Assembly: GCF_037081715.1 (NCBI RefSeq)
Contig: NZ_JAZDDH010000001.1
Coordinates: 558,001-622,000, forward strand
From: Halalkalicoccus sp. CG83
Lineage (GTDB): Archaea; Halobacteriota; Halobacteria; Halobacteriales; Halalkalicoccaceae
DNA length: 64,000 bases
Direction: 5' to 3'
Shown in pieces: positions 8,558 to 18,048 of this stretch; position 1 is the first letter of the stretch, and each line of letters opens with the position of its first letter. The position numbers were made by a program, and so were the translations under genes. A model generated the notes under the pieces. The model ran no database searches. It was not told the DNA's origin and was given only the letters and a program-made list of their open reading frames with translations.

Positions 8558-9580
8558 ATGTCGAGAACCGACAACGTATCTCACGGACGTATCGGTCGAC
8601 GCGCGTATCTATCCGGACTCGGAGCCGCGGGGATCGGGACGTTCGCCGGCTGTGTTGGCGACCTGGAGGGCGACGAAGAGGAGTTTCCCGCACAGGACAT
8701 CGAGATGATCTGCCCGTGGGACGCCGGCGGGGGGACCGACCAGACAGGCCGGCAGCTGGCGGATCTCGGGGAGGACCACCTCGACACGTCGTTGTACGTG
8801 AGCAACCAGACGGGCGGGAGCGGTAGCGTTGGCTTCAACGAGATCGCGAACGCCGAACCGGACGGCCACACCGTCGGCGTCACCACCGTCGAGATCTGTA
8901 CGATCTCCCATCTCGGGATCGCCGAGGTCAACCACGAGGACCTCGACGCCGTAATGCAGTACAACTTCGATCCCGCCTCGCTCACCGTCCACGAGGACGC
9001 ACCGTACGGCAGCCTCGAGGAGTTCGTCGACTACGCCGAGGAGAACCCCGGCGAGATCAGCGTCTCGAACTCCGGCACCGGCGCGATCTGGCACCTCTCC
9101 GCGGCGGGGTTCGCCCAGGAGGCGGGCATCGAACTCGATCACGTCGGCTACGACGGCGGCGAACCCGCCACGCAGGCGGTCGTCAGCGGCGAGGTGCAGG
9201 CGACGACCGCCAGCGCCGCCGAGGTCGCCCCGCAGGTCCAGGACGGTCCCCTCGAGATCCTCTCGGTGTTCGGTGAGGAGCCGGTGAACATCTTCCCCGA
9301 CGTCCCGACGCTCCCCGATCAGGGCTACGACTTCGTGATGGGCGCGTGGCGCGGGCTGACGGTCCCGTCGGGAACGTCGGAGGACCGGATCGGAACCCTC
9401 GAGGACGCCTTCACCCAGGTCTACGAATCCGAGGAGTTCCAGTCGTTCATGGAGGAGCGCGGGTTCGGGCTGGTCTACCGCGACGCCGAGGAGTTCGGCG
9501 AGTTCATGGACTCGGAGTACGACCGCTTCGGCGAGGTCATCGACGAACTCGGGTTGGCCGGCAGCGAGGGTGACGGGTAG
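8558..9580 (+). CDS. tctC: TctC-type substrate-binding lipoprotein of a tripartite tricarboxylate transporter
   Basis: A 340-residue periplasmic-type receptor of the TTT/Bug family. A twin-arginine motif (RR at residues 14-15) is followed by a short hydrophobic run and a lipobox Cys at residue 32 (FAGC), so it should be exported folded and lipid-anchored outside the membrane. IEMICPWDAGGGTDQTGRQL is the diagnostic Bug-family ligand loop. The ligand is unknown; family members bind carboxylates such as citrate, aromatic acids or short acids. The ATG is about 28 bp after the TATA box, hence leaderless. It heads a tctC-tctB-tctA operon. Confidence 0.88.
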   Translation: MSRTDNVSHGRIGRRAYLSGLGAAGIGTFAGCVGDLEGDEEEFPAQDIEMICPWDAGGGTDQTGRQLADLGEDHLDTSLYVSNQTGGSGSVGFNEIANAEPDGHTVGVTTVEICTISHLGIAEVNHEDLDAVMQYNFDPASLTVHEDAPYGSLEEFVDYAEENPGEISVSNSGTGAIWHLSAAGFAQEAGIELDHVGYDGGEPATQAVVSGEVQATTASAAEVAPQVQDGPLEILSVFGEEPVNIFPDVPTLPDQGYDFVMGAWRGLTVPSGTSEDRIGTLEDAFTQVYESEEFQSFMEERGFGLVYRDAEEFGEFMDSEYDRFGEVIDELGLAGSEGDG

Positions 9581-9589
9581 CGACTCCGA

Positions 9590-10087
9590 ATGGTTCGTCG
9601 ACTCCCACATTCGGATCTGATCGCCGCCGGGGCGTTGCTCGCGCTTTCTGCGGGCGTCTTCGCCGTTAGCGCCGGCTTTCCCGGCGGCCGGAGCGGCGAT
9701 CCCGGCCCGGCGTTCTTTCCGCGGCTCGTCGTCGGCTCGATCGCGCTGCTCGCGGTGGTTCAGGCGGTCCAGTACGCCCGAAGCGACCGTCGAACGGTCC
9801 ACGAGATCGACGCCGCCACGACCCGGCGGGTCGCGCTCGTGGCGGCGTTTCCGGTGGTGTACGTGTTCGTCATGCCGTTCGTCGGCTTCCTACTCACGAC
9901 GATCGGCTTCCTCGCGGCGTTCATGTGGTACTCCGGAGCGCGATCGATCCCGGCCATAACGGGGGGTTCCGTCGGCGTCACGTTGGTGTTGCACTACGTC
10001 TTCGCGGAGTTCTTTCGCGTTCCGCTTCCGGAGGGGATCGTTCCGATCGCCCGGCTGTTGCCGTCGCTCTGGATCGGGGTGATCTGA
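9590..10087 (+). CDS. tctB: TctB-type small membrane subunit
   Basis: A 165-residue protein with about four hydrophobic segments (around residues 10-30, 45-60, 80-100 and 118-140), matching the TctB family, the small partner of the TctA permease. The ATG is 9 bp after the tctC stop and the stop is 1 bp before the tctA start, so the three genes form one transcript. An FPGGRSGDPGPAFFPRLV segment after the first helix is typical of the family. Confidence 0.82.
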   Translation: MVRRLPHSDLIAAGALLALSAGVFAVSAGFPGGRSGDPGPAFFPRLVVGSIALLAVVQAVQYARSDRRTVHEIDAATTRRVALVAAFPVVYVFVMPFVGFLLTTIGFLAAFMWYSGARSIPAITGGSVGVTLVLHYVFAEFFRVPLPEGIVPIARLLPSLWIGVI

Positions 10088-10088
10088 C

Positions 10089-11579
10089 GTGGGGGTCGTC
10101 GACTTCTTCGCCGCGGGCGCGCAGCTGGTGTTCGAACCGGTCGCGCTCGCGATGATCGTGATCGGCGTCGTCGTCGGACTAACGATGGGGTCGCTTCCGG
10201 GCATGACCGCCACGATGACCGTCGCCGTGCTCGTCTCGTTCACCTTCGGGATGGAGCCCGCCCAGGGGATGATGCTGCTTTTGGGCATCTACGGCGGCGC
10301 GCTGTACGCGGGGTCGATCCCCGCGATCCTCATTCGCACGCCCGGCACTCCGAGCGCCGCCGCGACGGTGTTCGACGGCTTCCCGCTGGCCGAGCAGGGA
10401 AAGGCAGGCCGCGCGATCGGCATCGCCACCGTAGCGTCGTTCGTCGGCGGCGCGATGAGCGTGGTGTTCCTCGCGCTGCTCGCGCCCCAGATCGCCACCG
10501 TCGCGCTCGCCTTCGGATCACCGGAGTACTTCGCGCTCGCGGTCTTCGGACTGACGATCATCGCGAGCATCAGCGGCGATTCGGTCGTAAAGGGGCTGCT
10601 CTCGGGGCTGCTCGGCATGTTGCTCGCGACGGTCGGACTCGACCCGAACCTCGGTTTCCCGCGCTTCTCGCTCGGATTCGAGGCGCTCACCGCCGGGATC
10701 CAGTTCATCGCCGTGATGATCGGACTGTTCGGCATCGCCGAGGGGTTGAATCGCTACCGTGCGGGCATCGAGACGACCGAGGTCGAACAGGACCTCACGA
10801 GCGTGCTCCCGACGCTCGAGGACCTGAAGAACATCCGCAACGTCACGCTCGGATCGGGACTCGCGGGCACGTTCATCGGCTCGATCCCGGGTGCGGGCGG
10901 CGACATCGCCTCGTTCGTCACCTACAGCGAGGCCAAACGCTGGGCGAGCGACGCCACTCCGCCCTTCGGCGAGGGGAACGTCCTCGGGGTGGCTGCGGCC
11001 GAATCGGGTAACAACGCGAGCACCGGTGGCGCGCTCATTCCGACGCTCACGTTGGGGATCCCCGGCGACTCGGTGACCGCGATCCTGATCGGGGCGTTGT
11101 TGGTTCACGGCCTCCAGCCCGGCCCGGGGCTGTTCCGCGACGAACCCGGACTGGTGTACGCGATCTTCATCGGCTTCTTCCTCGTCTACGTGCTGATCCT
11201 CGTCTTCGGGTTGATCGGCGCGCGCTACTGGGCGCGGCTGATCGACTTTCCCGCGATGTACCTCTGGCCGTGTATCTTCGTCCTCTGTGTCGTCGGCGCG
11301 ATCGCCCTTCGAGGAAACCTGCTCGACGTCTGGGTGATGCTCGGCGCAGGCGTGTTAGGATATCTCATGCGAATGGACGACTACCCCCTCGCGCCGATGG
11401 TGCTCGGGCTCATCCTCGCGCCGATCGCCGAGTCGAACCTCCGCCGGTCGCTACAGATCTCCAACGGCTCGCTCGACGTCATCTACACGAGCCCCCTCGC
11501 GATGGTGATACTCGCCCTCGCCGTCCTCTCGCTGTTCTCGCCGTTCGTCCGGGAGCTCGTCGGCCGCTACCGGGCGTGA
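10089..11579 (+). CDS. tctA: TctA-type large membrane permease subunit
   Basis: A 496-residue protein with about 12 membrane segments. Conserved TctA loops are present: GLTMGSLPGMTATMTVAVL near the N terminus, YAGSIPAILIRTPGTPSAAAT, and the second repeat GTFIGSIPGAGGDIASFVTYSEAKRWA...PFGEGNVLGVAAAESGNNA. It forms the Na+- or H+-coupled channel that takes substrate from the lipoprotein receptor. GTG 10089 is used because it sits directly after the tctB stop. The duplicated PG-rich loops show the internal repeat usual for this family. Confidence 0.92.
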   Translation: MGVVDFFAAGAQLVFEPVALAMIVIGVVVGLTMGSLPGMTATMTVAVLVSFTFGMEPAQGMMLLLGIYGGALYAGSIPAILIRTPGTPSAAATVFDGFPLAEQGKAGRAIGIATVASFVGGAMSVVFLALLAPQIATVALAFGSPEYFALAVFGLTIIASISGDSVVKGLLSGLLGMLLATVGLDPNLGFPRFSLGFEALTAGIQFIAVMIGLFGIAEGLNRYRAGIETTEVEQDLTSVLPTLEDLKNIRNVTLGSGLAGTFIGSIPGAGGDIASFVTYSEAKRWASDATPPFGEGNVLGVAAAESGNNASTGGALIPTLTLGIPGDSVTAILIGALLVHGLQPGPGLFRDEPGLVYAIFIGFFLVYVLILVFGLIGARYWARLIDFPAMYLWPCIFVLCVVGAIALRGNLLDVWVMLGAGVLGYLMRMDDYPLAPMVLGLILAPIAESNLRRSLQISNGSLDVIYTSPLAMVILALAVLSLFSPFVRELVGRYRA

Positions 11580-11630
11580 GGCCTCGGACGACGTGAAGGT
11601 TTTTCCACGTCCCCTCCGTCGATCGACGCG

Positions 11631-12581
11631 ATGCGAGTCGTCGTCACCGACTACAACTTCGAGGACCTGGGGATCGAGCGCGAGGTGCTCGAGTCGATCG
11701 GCGCGGAGGTCGTCGGCGCGGACGCCGAAAGCGAGGCGGAGGTCCGCGAGGCCGTCGAGGGCGCCGACGCACTGTTGAACCAGTACGCTCCGGTCGGTCC
11801 CCCCGTCTTCGACGCCGCTCCCGACCTGCGGGCGGTCGGCCGGTACGGCGTCGGCGTCGACACCGTCGATCTCGACGCCGCGACCGACCACGGGGTGTGG
11901 GTCCTCAACGTTCCGGACTACTGTGAGGACGAGGTCTCGACGCACGCCCTCTCGCTGCTTCTTGCCTGCGAGCGCCGGGTGGCGCGGTTCGATAGCGCGA
12001 TCGAGGACGGCGAGTGGGACTGGAAGGGCGGTCGGCCGATCTACCGCCAACGCGGCCGGACCCTCGGACTCGCGGGCTTCGGGAAGATCCCCCGCCGGCT
12101 CGCGGCGAAGGCCTCGGCGCTGGGGATGGACCCCGTCGCCTACGACCCCTACGTCGACCGCGAGGAACTCGCCGACCACGGCGTCGAGAAGGTCGACTTC
12201 GAGGCGCTGCTTGAGCGCTCGGACGCGATCTCGGTCCACACGCCGCTGACCGACGAGACCCGCGGCCTGTTCGACCGCGAGGCGTTCGAGGCGATGGACG
12301 AGGAGAGCGTGATCGTCAACACCGCCCGCGGCGCGGTGATCGACGCCGAGGCGCTCGCGGACGCGCTCGAGGCTGGCGAGATCCGAGGGGCGGGCCTCGA
12401 CGTCCTTCCCGAGGAACCCCCTGATGACTCGCCGCTGGTCGGTCGCGACGACGTCGTGCTCACGCCCCACGTCGGCTGGTACTCCGAGGAGTCGATCGTC
12501 GAGCTTCGACGGACGGTCGCCGAGGACGTCGCACGCGTCCTCGAGGGCGAGGAACCCGCGAACCCGGTCAACGAACTCTGA
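11631..12581 (+). CDS. D-isomer-specific 2-hydroxyacid dehydrogenase (CtBP-like)
   Basis: A 316-residue NAD(P)-dependent dehydrogenase that interconverts 2-hydroxy and 2-oxo acids. Visible are VGRYGVGVDTVDLDAA, the nucleotide-binding LAGFGKIPRRLAAKA (a divergent GxGxxx loop with Pro where Gly is usual), VNTARGAVIDAEAL with the catalytic Arg, LDVLPEEPP with the Glu, and TPHVGWYSEES with the His. The loop matches the C-terminal-binding-protein subgroup rather than SerA. A TTTTTCC stretch near 11598 lies about 30 bp upstream, suggesting its own leaderless transcript. Its position after tctA hints that the transported ligand may be a hydroxy acid (weak inference). Confidence 0.82.
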   Translation: MRVVVTDYNFEDLGIEREVLESIGAEVVGADAESEAEVREAVEGADALLNQYAPVGPPVFDAAPDLRAVGRYGVGVDTVDLDAATDHGVWVLNVPDYCEDEVSTHALSLLLACERRVARFDSAIEDGEWDWKGGRPIYRQRGRTLGLAGFGKIPRRLAAKASALGMDPVAYDPYVDREELADHGVEKVDFEALLERSDAISVHTPLTDETRGLFDREAFEAMDEESVIVNTARGAVIDAEALADALEAGEIRGAGLDVLPEEPPDDSPLVGRDDVVLTPHVGWYSEESIVELRRTVAEDVARVLEGEEPANPVNEL

Positions 12582-12780
12582 GGTCGAAGCGACCCGTCTC
12601 AGGACTCGACCGACGCGCCTCGCGCCGCCGCTGTCGTCGGATTCGGTCGTGGGTTCGCCGCTTCCCCGGGACGGCTCGAACCGCCTCGATGACCGCGAAC
12701 GTGACTCGGTCTCGCCGTTCTCCCGCGGACGTCTCGAAGTTCGGTACGATCGTGGCCGACGGAGCCGCCGTTCGTCGGGT

Positions 12781-13560
12781 TCAGGACTCAGGAGACGTGA
12801 TCTCTCCTCCGGTCTCCCGGTATCGATCGAGATGCGCCCGCGCCCACTCGGTGGCGCGATCCGCCTCCAGCGTGATCGAGCCGCGGACGTCGCCGTCGTC
12901 GTGGACGCCGATCCAGACCACCCGTTCGTCGAACAGCGCGAGCACGACGCCCAGGCCCCGTTCAGGCGGGATCCGCCGAAGCGTGGCGTTCTCCGCCGCG
13001 AGCGCGTCTCCGAGCTCGTCGTCGTAGTTCGCCCGGAGCCGATCGACGAGGGGGCCGTCGAGGAACAGTTCGACCTCGGTCCCGCCCGTGGTGATCCGCC
13101 GGTGGAGGACGGCGATCGACGAGGGGAACGCGACCGGCATGTAGCAGCGCGTTCGATCGTGGGTCTCGATCAGCTCCTCGAACCGGTCGAGCGGTTCGTG
13201 AGGGATGGGTCGTTCGGCGAGGACGACCTCCGCGCCGTCGAGGACCTCCGGTTCGATTTCGAACCCCGCCGGGAGTAGAACCAGGAGCTCGCGGGCGCGA
13301 TCGAGCGTCTCGAACCGATCCACGAGCCGACGGAACTCCGCGTAGGCGAGTTCGCCGAACAGCGTCAGCGCGTACCCCTCGTCGGTTCGCTCGAGGACGT
13401 CGGCCGATTCGAGCTCGCGAACCGCACGGTCGACCGTGGCTCGGGAGACGTCGAGCCGCTCGGTGAGCTCTCGTTTCTCGACGATTCCCTCCCCGACGCG
13501 CTCGATCAGCTCCGTGCGCCGAAGGAGCTTCTCGAGGAGGGTTCGTTCGGAGCTACTCAT
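12781..13560 (-). CDS. FilR1-type winged-helix transcriptional regulator
   Basis: A 259-residue cytoplasmic protein. Residues about 25-65 form a winged helix-turn-helix (EKRELTERLDVSRATVDRAVRELE). The rest (LLVLLPAGFEIEPEVLDGAEVVLAER...) matches the FilR1/MTR domain of archaeal regulators, including the typical VELFLDGPLVDRLRANY segment. Haloarchaea have many such one-component regulators of metabolism and transport. A GACTTTTG element on the minus strand at about 13585-13592 gives a leaderless start at 13560. The target is unknown; the adjacent tct operon with its palindromic operator is the nearest candidate. Confidence 0.8.
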   Translation of the reverse strand: MSSSERTLLEKLLRRTELIERVGEGIVEKRELTERLDVSRATVDRAVRELESADVLERTDEGYALTLFGELAYAEFRRLVDRFETLDRARELLVLLPAGFEIEPEVLDGAEVVLAERPIPHEPLDRFEELIETHDRTRCYMPVAFPSSIAVLHRRITTGGTEVELFLDGPLVDRLRANYDDELGDALAAENATLRRIPPERGLGVVLALFDERVVWIGVHDDGDVRGSITLEADRATEWARAHLDRYRETGGEITSPES

Positions 13561-13813
13561 GGAGGCGATTGAATCCCCATCCGCAAAAGTCTATTCCTTG
13601 ACATTTGTCTCCCAACCGAAATCCGGGACGTCTACGGAGCCCCGAATCACGTCCTCAGATGAACTATTTACCTTTCAGGATGACTAAATCATCCATGACA
13701 TGTCTCTCAGTTTTGTTTTTAGTCCTACTGTTTCAAGCATCACCGTGCGGGATCGCGAATCGGGCGGGACGGGTCGACGGCGTTAATATTCTGGGACCGT
13801 AACGCTAGTGGGA

Positions 13814-15157
13814 ATGAGTGATTCGGCGCTTTCGGTGGTCGAGTTCTTGCTGACGGCTCGCGTCTACAGCGACGACCAGCGCTTCGACGAGAACGACCTA
13901 CCGTCGTCCTACCGAAAGGTGTTCTGGGAGGGCGGCTCGATTGATCGCCCGCTCTCGGTGACCGAGAAGGGTGCCCGTGAGGCGACCGGGGTCGACGAGC
14001 CGTGGGCGGCGGTCTCGGACCTGATGTTCACCCAGCGAGAGGAGTTCTCGGGCTCGATCTCGCTCAACCAGCCCGAGATGGCCACCGAGTGGTTCGCGAC
14101 CCGGACCGACGAAGAACGCCTGGCACACAACCCGACGCTGGCGGCGTACTTCGAGGACGGGGAGTTCGACGTCGAGGCCGACTACGAGGCTGCCCGCGAG
14201 AACGTCAGGCCGATCCAGGCCGATCGGATGTGGATCGACAACCTGCTCGAGACCTACTTCGACGCCGACGACGAGGAGGAGGCGGAGATGCTCGATCTCG
14301 TCGACATCCGCGCGCCCGAGGAGATCGAGACCACGCTCGATGACCTCGTGCTGACGACGAACCAGGAGAGCGAAATCAACAAGATCGTCAAGGCGATCGA
14401 GCACCGCGAGTATCTCGCGCAGATCGGACTTCGGGAGATCGGCAAACTGCTGTTCGTCGGTCCGCCCGGCACCGGCAAGACGACGACGTCACGGGCGCTC
14501 GCACACGACCTCGACCTGCCGTTCGTCGAGGTGAAGCTCTCGATGATCACCTCGCAGTACCTCGGCGAGACCGCGAAGAACGTCGATAAGGTGTTCGAGG
14601 TGGCGAAACGCCTCTCGCCGTGCATCCTCTTCATCGACGAGTTCGACTTCGTCGCCAAGACCCGACGCAGCGACGAACACGCCGCGATCAAGCGCGCGGT
14701 GAACACGCTGCTCAAGAGCATCGACGAGGTGAGCCTGATCCAGGACGACGTGCTGTTGATCGGCGCGACCAACCACCCCGACCAGCTCGACGCCGCCGCC
14801 TGGCGCCGCTTCGACGAGATCGTCAACTTCCCCAAGCCCGACCACCGGATGCGTGCGGACATCTTCTCGGTGATCACCCGCGAGATGGAGATCTCGGGCT
14901 ACGATCCCGAGGAGATCGCCGAACGCACCGACGGCCTCACCGGCAGCGACCTCCGGATGGTGCTTCGCGAGGCCGTCCTCGAGGCGCTCACCGAGAACCG
15001 CCGCACGCTCACCCAGCGCGACCTGCTCGACGCGATCGACGACTTCGAGGAGCGAAACACGTTGAAGGACCTCGACATGATCGAGGGCGACCACGAGGCG
15101 CTCGTCGCAGGCGGCACCGGCGGCGACCACGGTCACGACCACGATCACGACCACTGA
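13814..15157 (+). CDS. AAA ATPase with C-terminal His-rich tail
   Basis: A 447-residue protein. Residues 1-190 are an acidic N-terminal domain with no recognised fold. An AAA module follows: Walker A GPPGTGKTT at about 216-224, Walker B CILFIDEFD at about 270-278, a sensor stretch LLIGATNHPDQLDAAAWRRFD, and an arginine-finger and lid region. It ends in GDHGHDHDHDH, a metal-binding-like tail. Related haloarchaeal proteins are cytoplasmic ATPases of unknown substrate. ATG 13814 is preferred to GTG 13808 because the TTAATATT element at about 13782-13789 is 28 bp upstream. An imperfect inverted repeat (GGATGA...TCATCC, 13678-13694) lies further upstream. Confidence 0.85.
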   Translation: MSDSALSVVEFLLTARVYSDDQRFDENDLPSSYRKVFWEGGSIDRPLSVTEKGAREATGVDEPWAAVSDLMFTQREEFSGSISLNQPEMATEWFATRTDEERLAHNPTLAAYFEDGEFDVEADYEAARENVRPIQADRMWIDNLLETYFDADDEEEAEMLDLVDIRAPEEIETTLDDLVLTTNQESEINKIVKAIEHREYLAQIGLREIGKLLFVGPPGTGKTTTSRALAHDLDLPFVEVKLSMITSQYLGETAKNVDKVFEVAKRLSPCILFIDEFDFVAKTRRSDEHAAIKRAVNTLLKSIDEVSLIQDDVLLIGATNHPDQLDAAAWRRFDEIVNFPKPDHRMRADIFSVITREMEISGYDPEEIAERTDGLTGSDLRMVLREAVLEALTENRRTLTQRDLLDAIDDFEERNTLKDLDMIEGDHEALVAGGTGGDHGHDHDHDH

Positions 15158-15176
15158 CGCGGTCACTTCTCGCGTT

Positions 15177-15983
15177 CTACCGCCGTTCTCGAACCGCGAC
15201 GAACCGCAGTCGGCGGTAGGGCGCGACCCACTCTCCGTCCCGAAAGTACCTCCCGCGCAGCATCCCTTCGACCTCGTCGAGTATCTCGTCGCGCTCCGTC
15301 TCGGACACCGGTTCGAGGAACTCCGTCGCGAACATTCCGATCCAGTTTCGGAGGCCGGCCTCGCCGTCGTCGAGCGCCGTCGGCCGGTCGAACAGCGTCG
15401 CGTAGCGAACCTCGAACCCCGCGGACTCCAGGCGCGGGGCGTACTCGCCGACGCTCGGGAAGTACCACGGCGACTCGACGTCGTAGCCCCGCTCGGCGCA
15501 CGCCGATCGGATGGCGTCAGCGAACGGCTCGACGTTGCCGGCGCCGCCGAGTTCCGCGACGAACCGGCCGCCGGGTCGCAGCGCGTCGTGAACCGACGAG
15601 AGGGTCGCGTCGTGATCCGGTTCGGGGATCCAGTGGAGCGCCGCGTTCGAGAAGGCGGCGTCGAACGGCTCGTCGAACTCGGAGGCGAACGATCGTGCGT
15701 CGGCACGAACGAACCGCCGGTCGGGGTAGCTCTCCCGAGCGCGTTCGATCATCTCGGCGGAGGCGTCGAGCCCGACGGCGTCCGCGCCCCGCTCGGCGAT
15801 GGCCTCGGTGAGGTGGCCGGTGCCACAGCCGATATCGAGGATCCGCTCTCCTTCCGCGGGGTCGAGTAGATCGACGACGCCCTCGCCGTACTCGTAGACG
15901 AACGAGTGGTCGTCGTCGTAGGCGTCCGCGCTCCACCCGCGATCCGCGCGTTCCTCGCGGTTTCCGTTCGAGTCCGTGCCCAT
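15177..15983 (-). CDS. SAM-dependent class I methyltransferase
   Basis: A 268-residue protein with the SAM-binding motif ILDIGCGTGHLTEAIAERGA (about residues 48-67), the acidic post-motif VGLDASAEMIERARESYP, then AFSNAALHWIPEPDHD and LRPGGRFVAELGG. The layout resembles trans-aconitate or biotin-pathway type methyltransferases (Methyltransf_11/25). The substrate cannot be assigned. The start is the ATG at 15983; a minus-strand GGCTAACC element about 27 bp upstream supports a leaderless mRNA. It is convergent with the AAA ATPase and divergent from the PhnP-like gene. Confidence 0.85.
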   Translation of the reverse strand: MGTDSNGNREERADRGWSADAYDDDHSFVYEYGEGVVDLLDPAEGERILDIGCGTGHLTEAIAERGADAVGLDASAEMIERARESYPDRRFVRADARSFASEFDEPFDAAFSNAALHWIPEPDHDATLSSVHDALRPGGRFVAELGGAGNVEPFADAIRSACAERGYDVESPWYFPSVGEYAPRLESAGFEVRYATLFDRPTALDDGEAGLRNWIGMFATEFLEPVSETERDEILDEVEGMLRGRYFRDGEWVAPYRRLRFVAVRERR

Positions 15984-16070
15984 CGTCCGGAATTGTCCGG
16001 CCGACCGGTTAGCCGTTGTGCCGACCGCGAACGGAGCATCTATTGTCCCGACGTACGAGGCTCGAACCGA

Positions 16071-16895
16071 ATGCGGATCACGCTCCTGGGCACCGGCGAC
16101 ACGACGGGGACGCCGACGCCGGGCTGTGACTGCGAGACCTGCGAGCGCGCCCGCGAGCGCGGCGTCGAGCGCAGCCGGTTCTCGGTCCACGTCGGAAACG
16201 AGCGGACGGGCGAGTCGCTGCTGGTCGACGCCAGCCCCGACTTCCGCCACCAGTTTCTCACGGAAGGGGTCCCGCTGCCCGACGCGACGGTGATCAGCCA
16301 CGTCCACTTCGACCATCTCGACGGGCTGGGCAACGCCTACCGGCTGTTCGACGACCTGCCGGTCCACGCTGCCGACGAGGTCGACCCCGTGACGGAAGAG
16401 AGCGTCGCCGACACGATCCGCGATAAGTACGCCTACCTCGATCGGATCACCGTCCACGATCGCACGCCGTTCGAGCCGTTTCGGACCTGCGGGCTCGACG
16501 TGACGCTCGTCCCGGTCGATCACCCGCCGATGATCTGTTACGGCCTCGCGATCGAGGACCCCGAGACGGGTGCGAAGCTCTCGCTGACCGGCGATACGAG
16601 CTACGACGTCCCCGAACGCTCGCGGGAGGCGCTCGCCGATCCCGATCTGTTGTTGGCGGACGCGATCGCCCCCGCCTCGCTCTGTGAGCACCACCCCGTC
16701 GGCGGCAGCCACCACGATTCGGCGGGCGTTCCACGTACCTTCGGAACCAAGCACATGACGCGCGAGGGGGCGCTCTCGCTGGCCGATCGGCTGAACGCCG
16801 ATCGCACCCGGCTGGTCCACCTGTCGCATTTCTATCCGGTCGAGGAGGCCTTCGAGGAGCCGCTGGCGATCGACGGGGAGCGCTACCGGCTCTGA
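16071..16895 (+). CDS. PhnP-like metallo-beta-lactamase-fold phosphodiesterase
   Basis: A 274-residue MBL-fold hydrolase. An N-terminal zinc-structural cysteine cluster (GCDCETC) and the metal motif SHVHFDHLDGLGN are both typical of the PhnP / cyclic-phosphodiesterase branch. Later DHPPMICYGLAI, LTGDTSYDVPE and LVHLSHFYP supply the remaining metal ligands. The branch hydrolyses cyclic phosphate esters or related compounds; no phosphonate genes are nearby. The ATG at 16071 is about 28 bp after a CATCTATTG element, so it is probably leaderless. Confidence 0.85.
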   Translation: MRITLLGTGDTTGTPTPGCDCETCERARERGVERSRFSVHVGNERTGESLLVDASPDFRHQFLTEGVPLPDATVISHVHFDHLDGLGNAYRLFDDLPVHAADEVDPVTEESVADTIRDKYAYLDRITVHDRTPFEPFRTCGLDVTLVPVDHPPMICYGLAIEDPETGAKLSLTGDTSYDVPERSREALADPDLLLADAIAPASLCEHHPVGGSHHDSAGVPRTFGTKHMTREGALSLADRLNADRTRLVHLSHFYPVEEAFEEPLAIDGERYRL

Positions 16896-17070
16896 GTCCT
16901 CGGAAACGGACACGCCCTCCCTTATCCGGATTGACGCCGATCGAACCGATTCCCGGCTCGATCGGTACGAGGATCACCTCGATCGCTACGCTGCGGGCAC
17001 CTCTCGGGATGCGAGCGGTCGTAGTTGCAGCGTCAACCCTTTTCGACGGTGATGTCGTACCTCGGGGACG

Positions 17071-17867
17071 ATGGATCGGAGGGACTTCCTCAGAACCGCC
17101 GGAGCCACGGCGGTCGCCGCCGGCGCCGCGGGCTGTTCGACCTCGGACTCCGGGACCGACGCCGACGGGGACGGCAAGTACCCCTATCCCTCGATTCCGA
17201 AGCGCGCGCTCGATGGCTGGACGCTCTCTGACAGGCGCGCCGAGGACGAACGTCGCTGGTTCGGAGGCGTGGGGCTCGATCAGCACACCCGAACGGAGGT
17301 CTACGAGTTCTCGCGGCTCTCCGAGGAGGTGGCGGAGAAGACGCTCGAGCAGTTCGAGGGCGACCTCGGGGCGTTCTTCGCGTCACGGGTGACGTTCGAG
17401 GGCTACGCCTCGTATCTGGCCGACGCCGAGCGGGTCGCGGACGAGGGTCTCGAGGAGATGACTGCGGAGATGGAGACGATGGGGATCACGGACGTGCGAG
17501 GGACCGATCCGAGCGATCCGCGGCCGGCCGTGGCCGACGGGCAGGCGTTCAGGGAGGTGATCGGGACGTATTCGGTCGAGAACCTCTCGCTCGAGACGGA
17601 GCTCCCGGGAGATGCCCGACAGACGTTCGAGGTCGAGGGCGGGGAGGTGTCCTCCGGGGCTTTCTTGCCGCCTGGAAGCCCGGCCGGCGGACGGCGTACG
17701 TCGCAGGCGGTGCGTACCCCGACGGCGACTTCGCGCGCGAGTCCGCGGTGAGCGTCACCGGCGACGGACGGGGGGACGGCATCGACGTGACGGTGAACGT
17801 CGACCTCAACCTCGAGCCCGAGGCGTACCGCACGGAGCTCGTCGATCTCGTCGAGCGCGTGGAGTGA
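17071..17867 (+). pseudogene. Tat lipoprotein gene with a single frameshift (DUF, unknown function)
   Basis: The first frame encodes a twin-arginine lipoprotein: MDRRDFLRTAGATAVAAGAAGC, lipobox Cys at about 22, then about 195 residues of mixed helix. Near 17659-17661, in a run of four G, the natural reading moves to the frame one base earlier. That frame continues FLAAWKPGRRTAYVAGG...VDLNLEPEAYRTELVDLVERVE and stops at 17867. One added base would restore a protein of about 265 residues. The gene is either a recent pseudogene or carries a sequencing error. Function is unknown; homologous haloarchaeal lipoproteins have no assigned role as far as I know. Confidence 0.6.
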
Positions 17868-17992
17868 CCCGTCATCGACCCGATCGCGGCGACGGGGTGG
17901 TGAAGGAGACGTTCCACGGCCGGTTCGAGTTCGCCACCCTCCAGGCGACGCCGTGGACGCAGTCGTGTTTCCCTGAGAGCTATTGATAATGG

Positions 17993-18044
17993 TTTAGGCT
18001 CGCCGAAAAACGGAAAGGCCTTTATGCCTTTAGGCGAGCCTAAA
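17993..18044. promoter_or_regulatory. Two DtxR/SirR-like palindromes flanking the TATA box of the ABC receptor gene
   Basis: Box 1 TTTAGGCTCGCCGAAA (17993-18008) and box 2 TTTAGGCGAGCCTAAA (18029-18044) share the core TTTAGGC-N2-GCC. Box 2 is a perfect palindrome with 7-bp arms around 2 bp; box 1 has one mismatch. The TATA element TTTATG (18021-18026) lies between them and the leaderless ATG is at 18049. The form matches the TTAGG...CCTAA sites bound by metal-dependent DtxR-family repressors. Repression when iron or manganese is plentiful is the expected logic. The regulator gene itself is not in the window. Confidence 0.65.
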
Positions 18045-18048
18045 TCCC

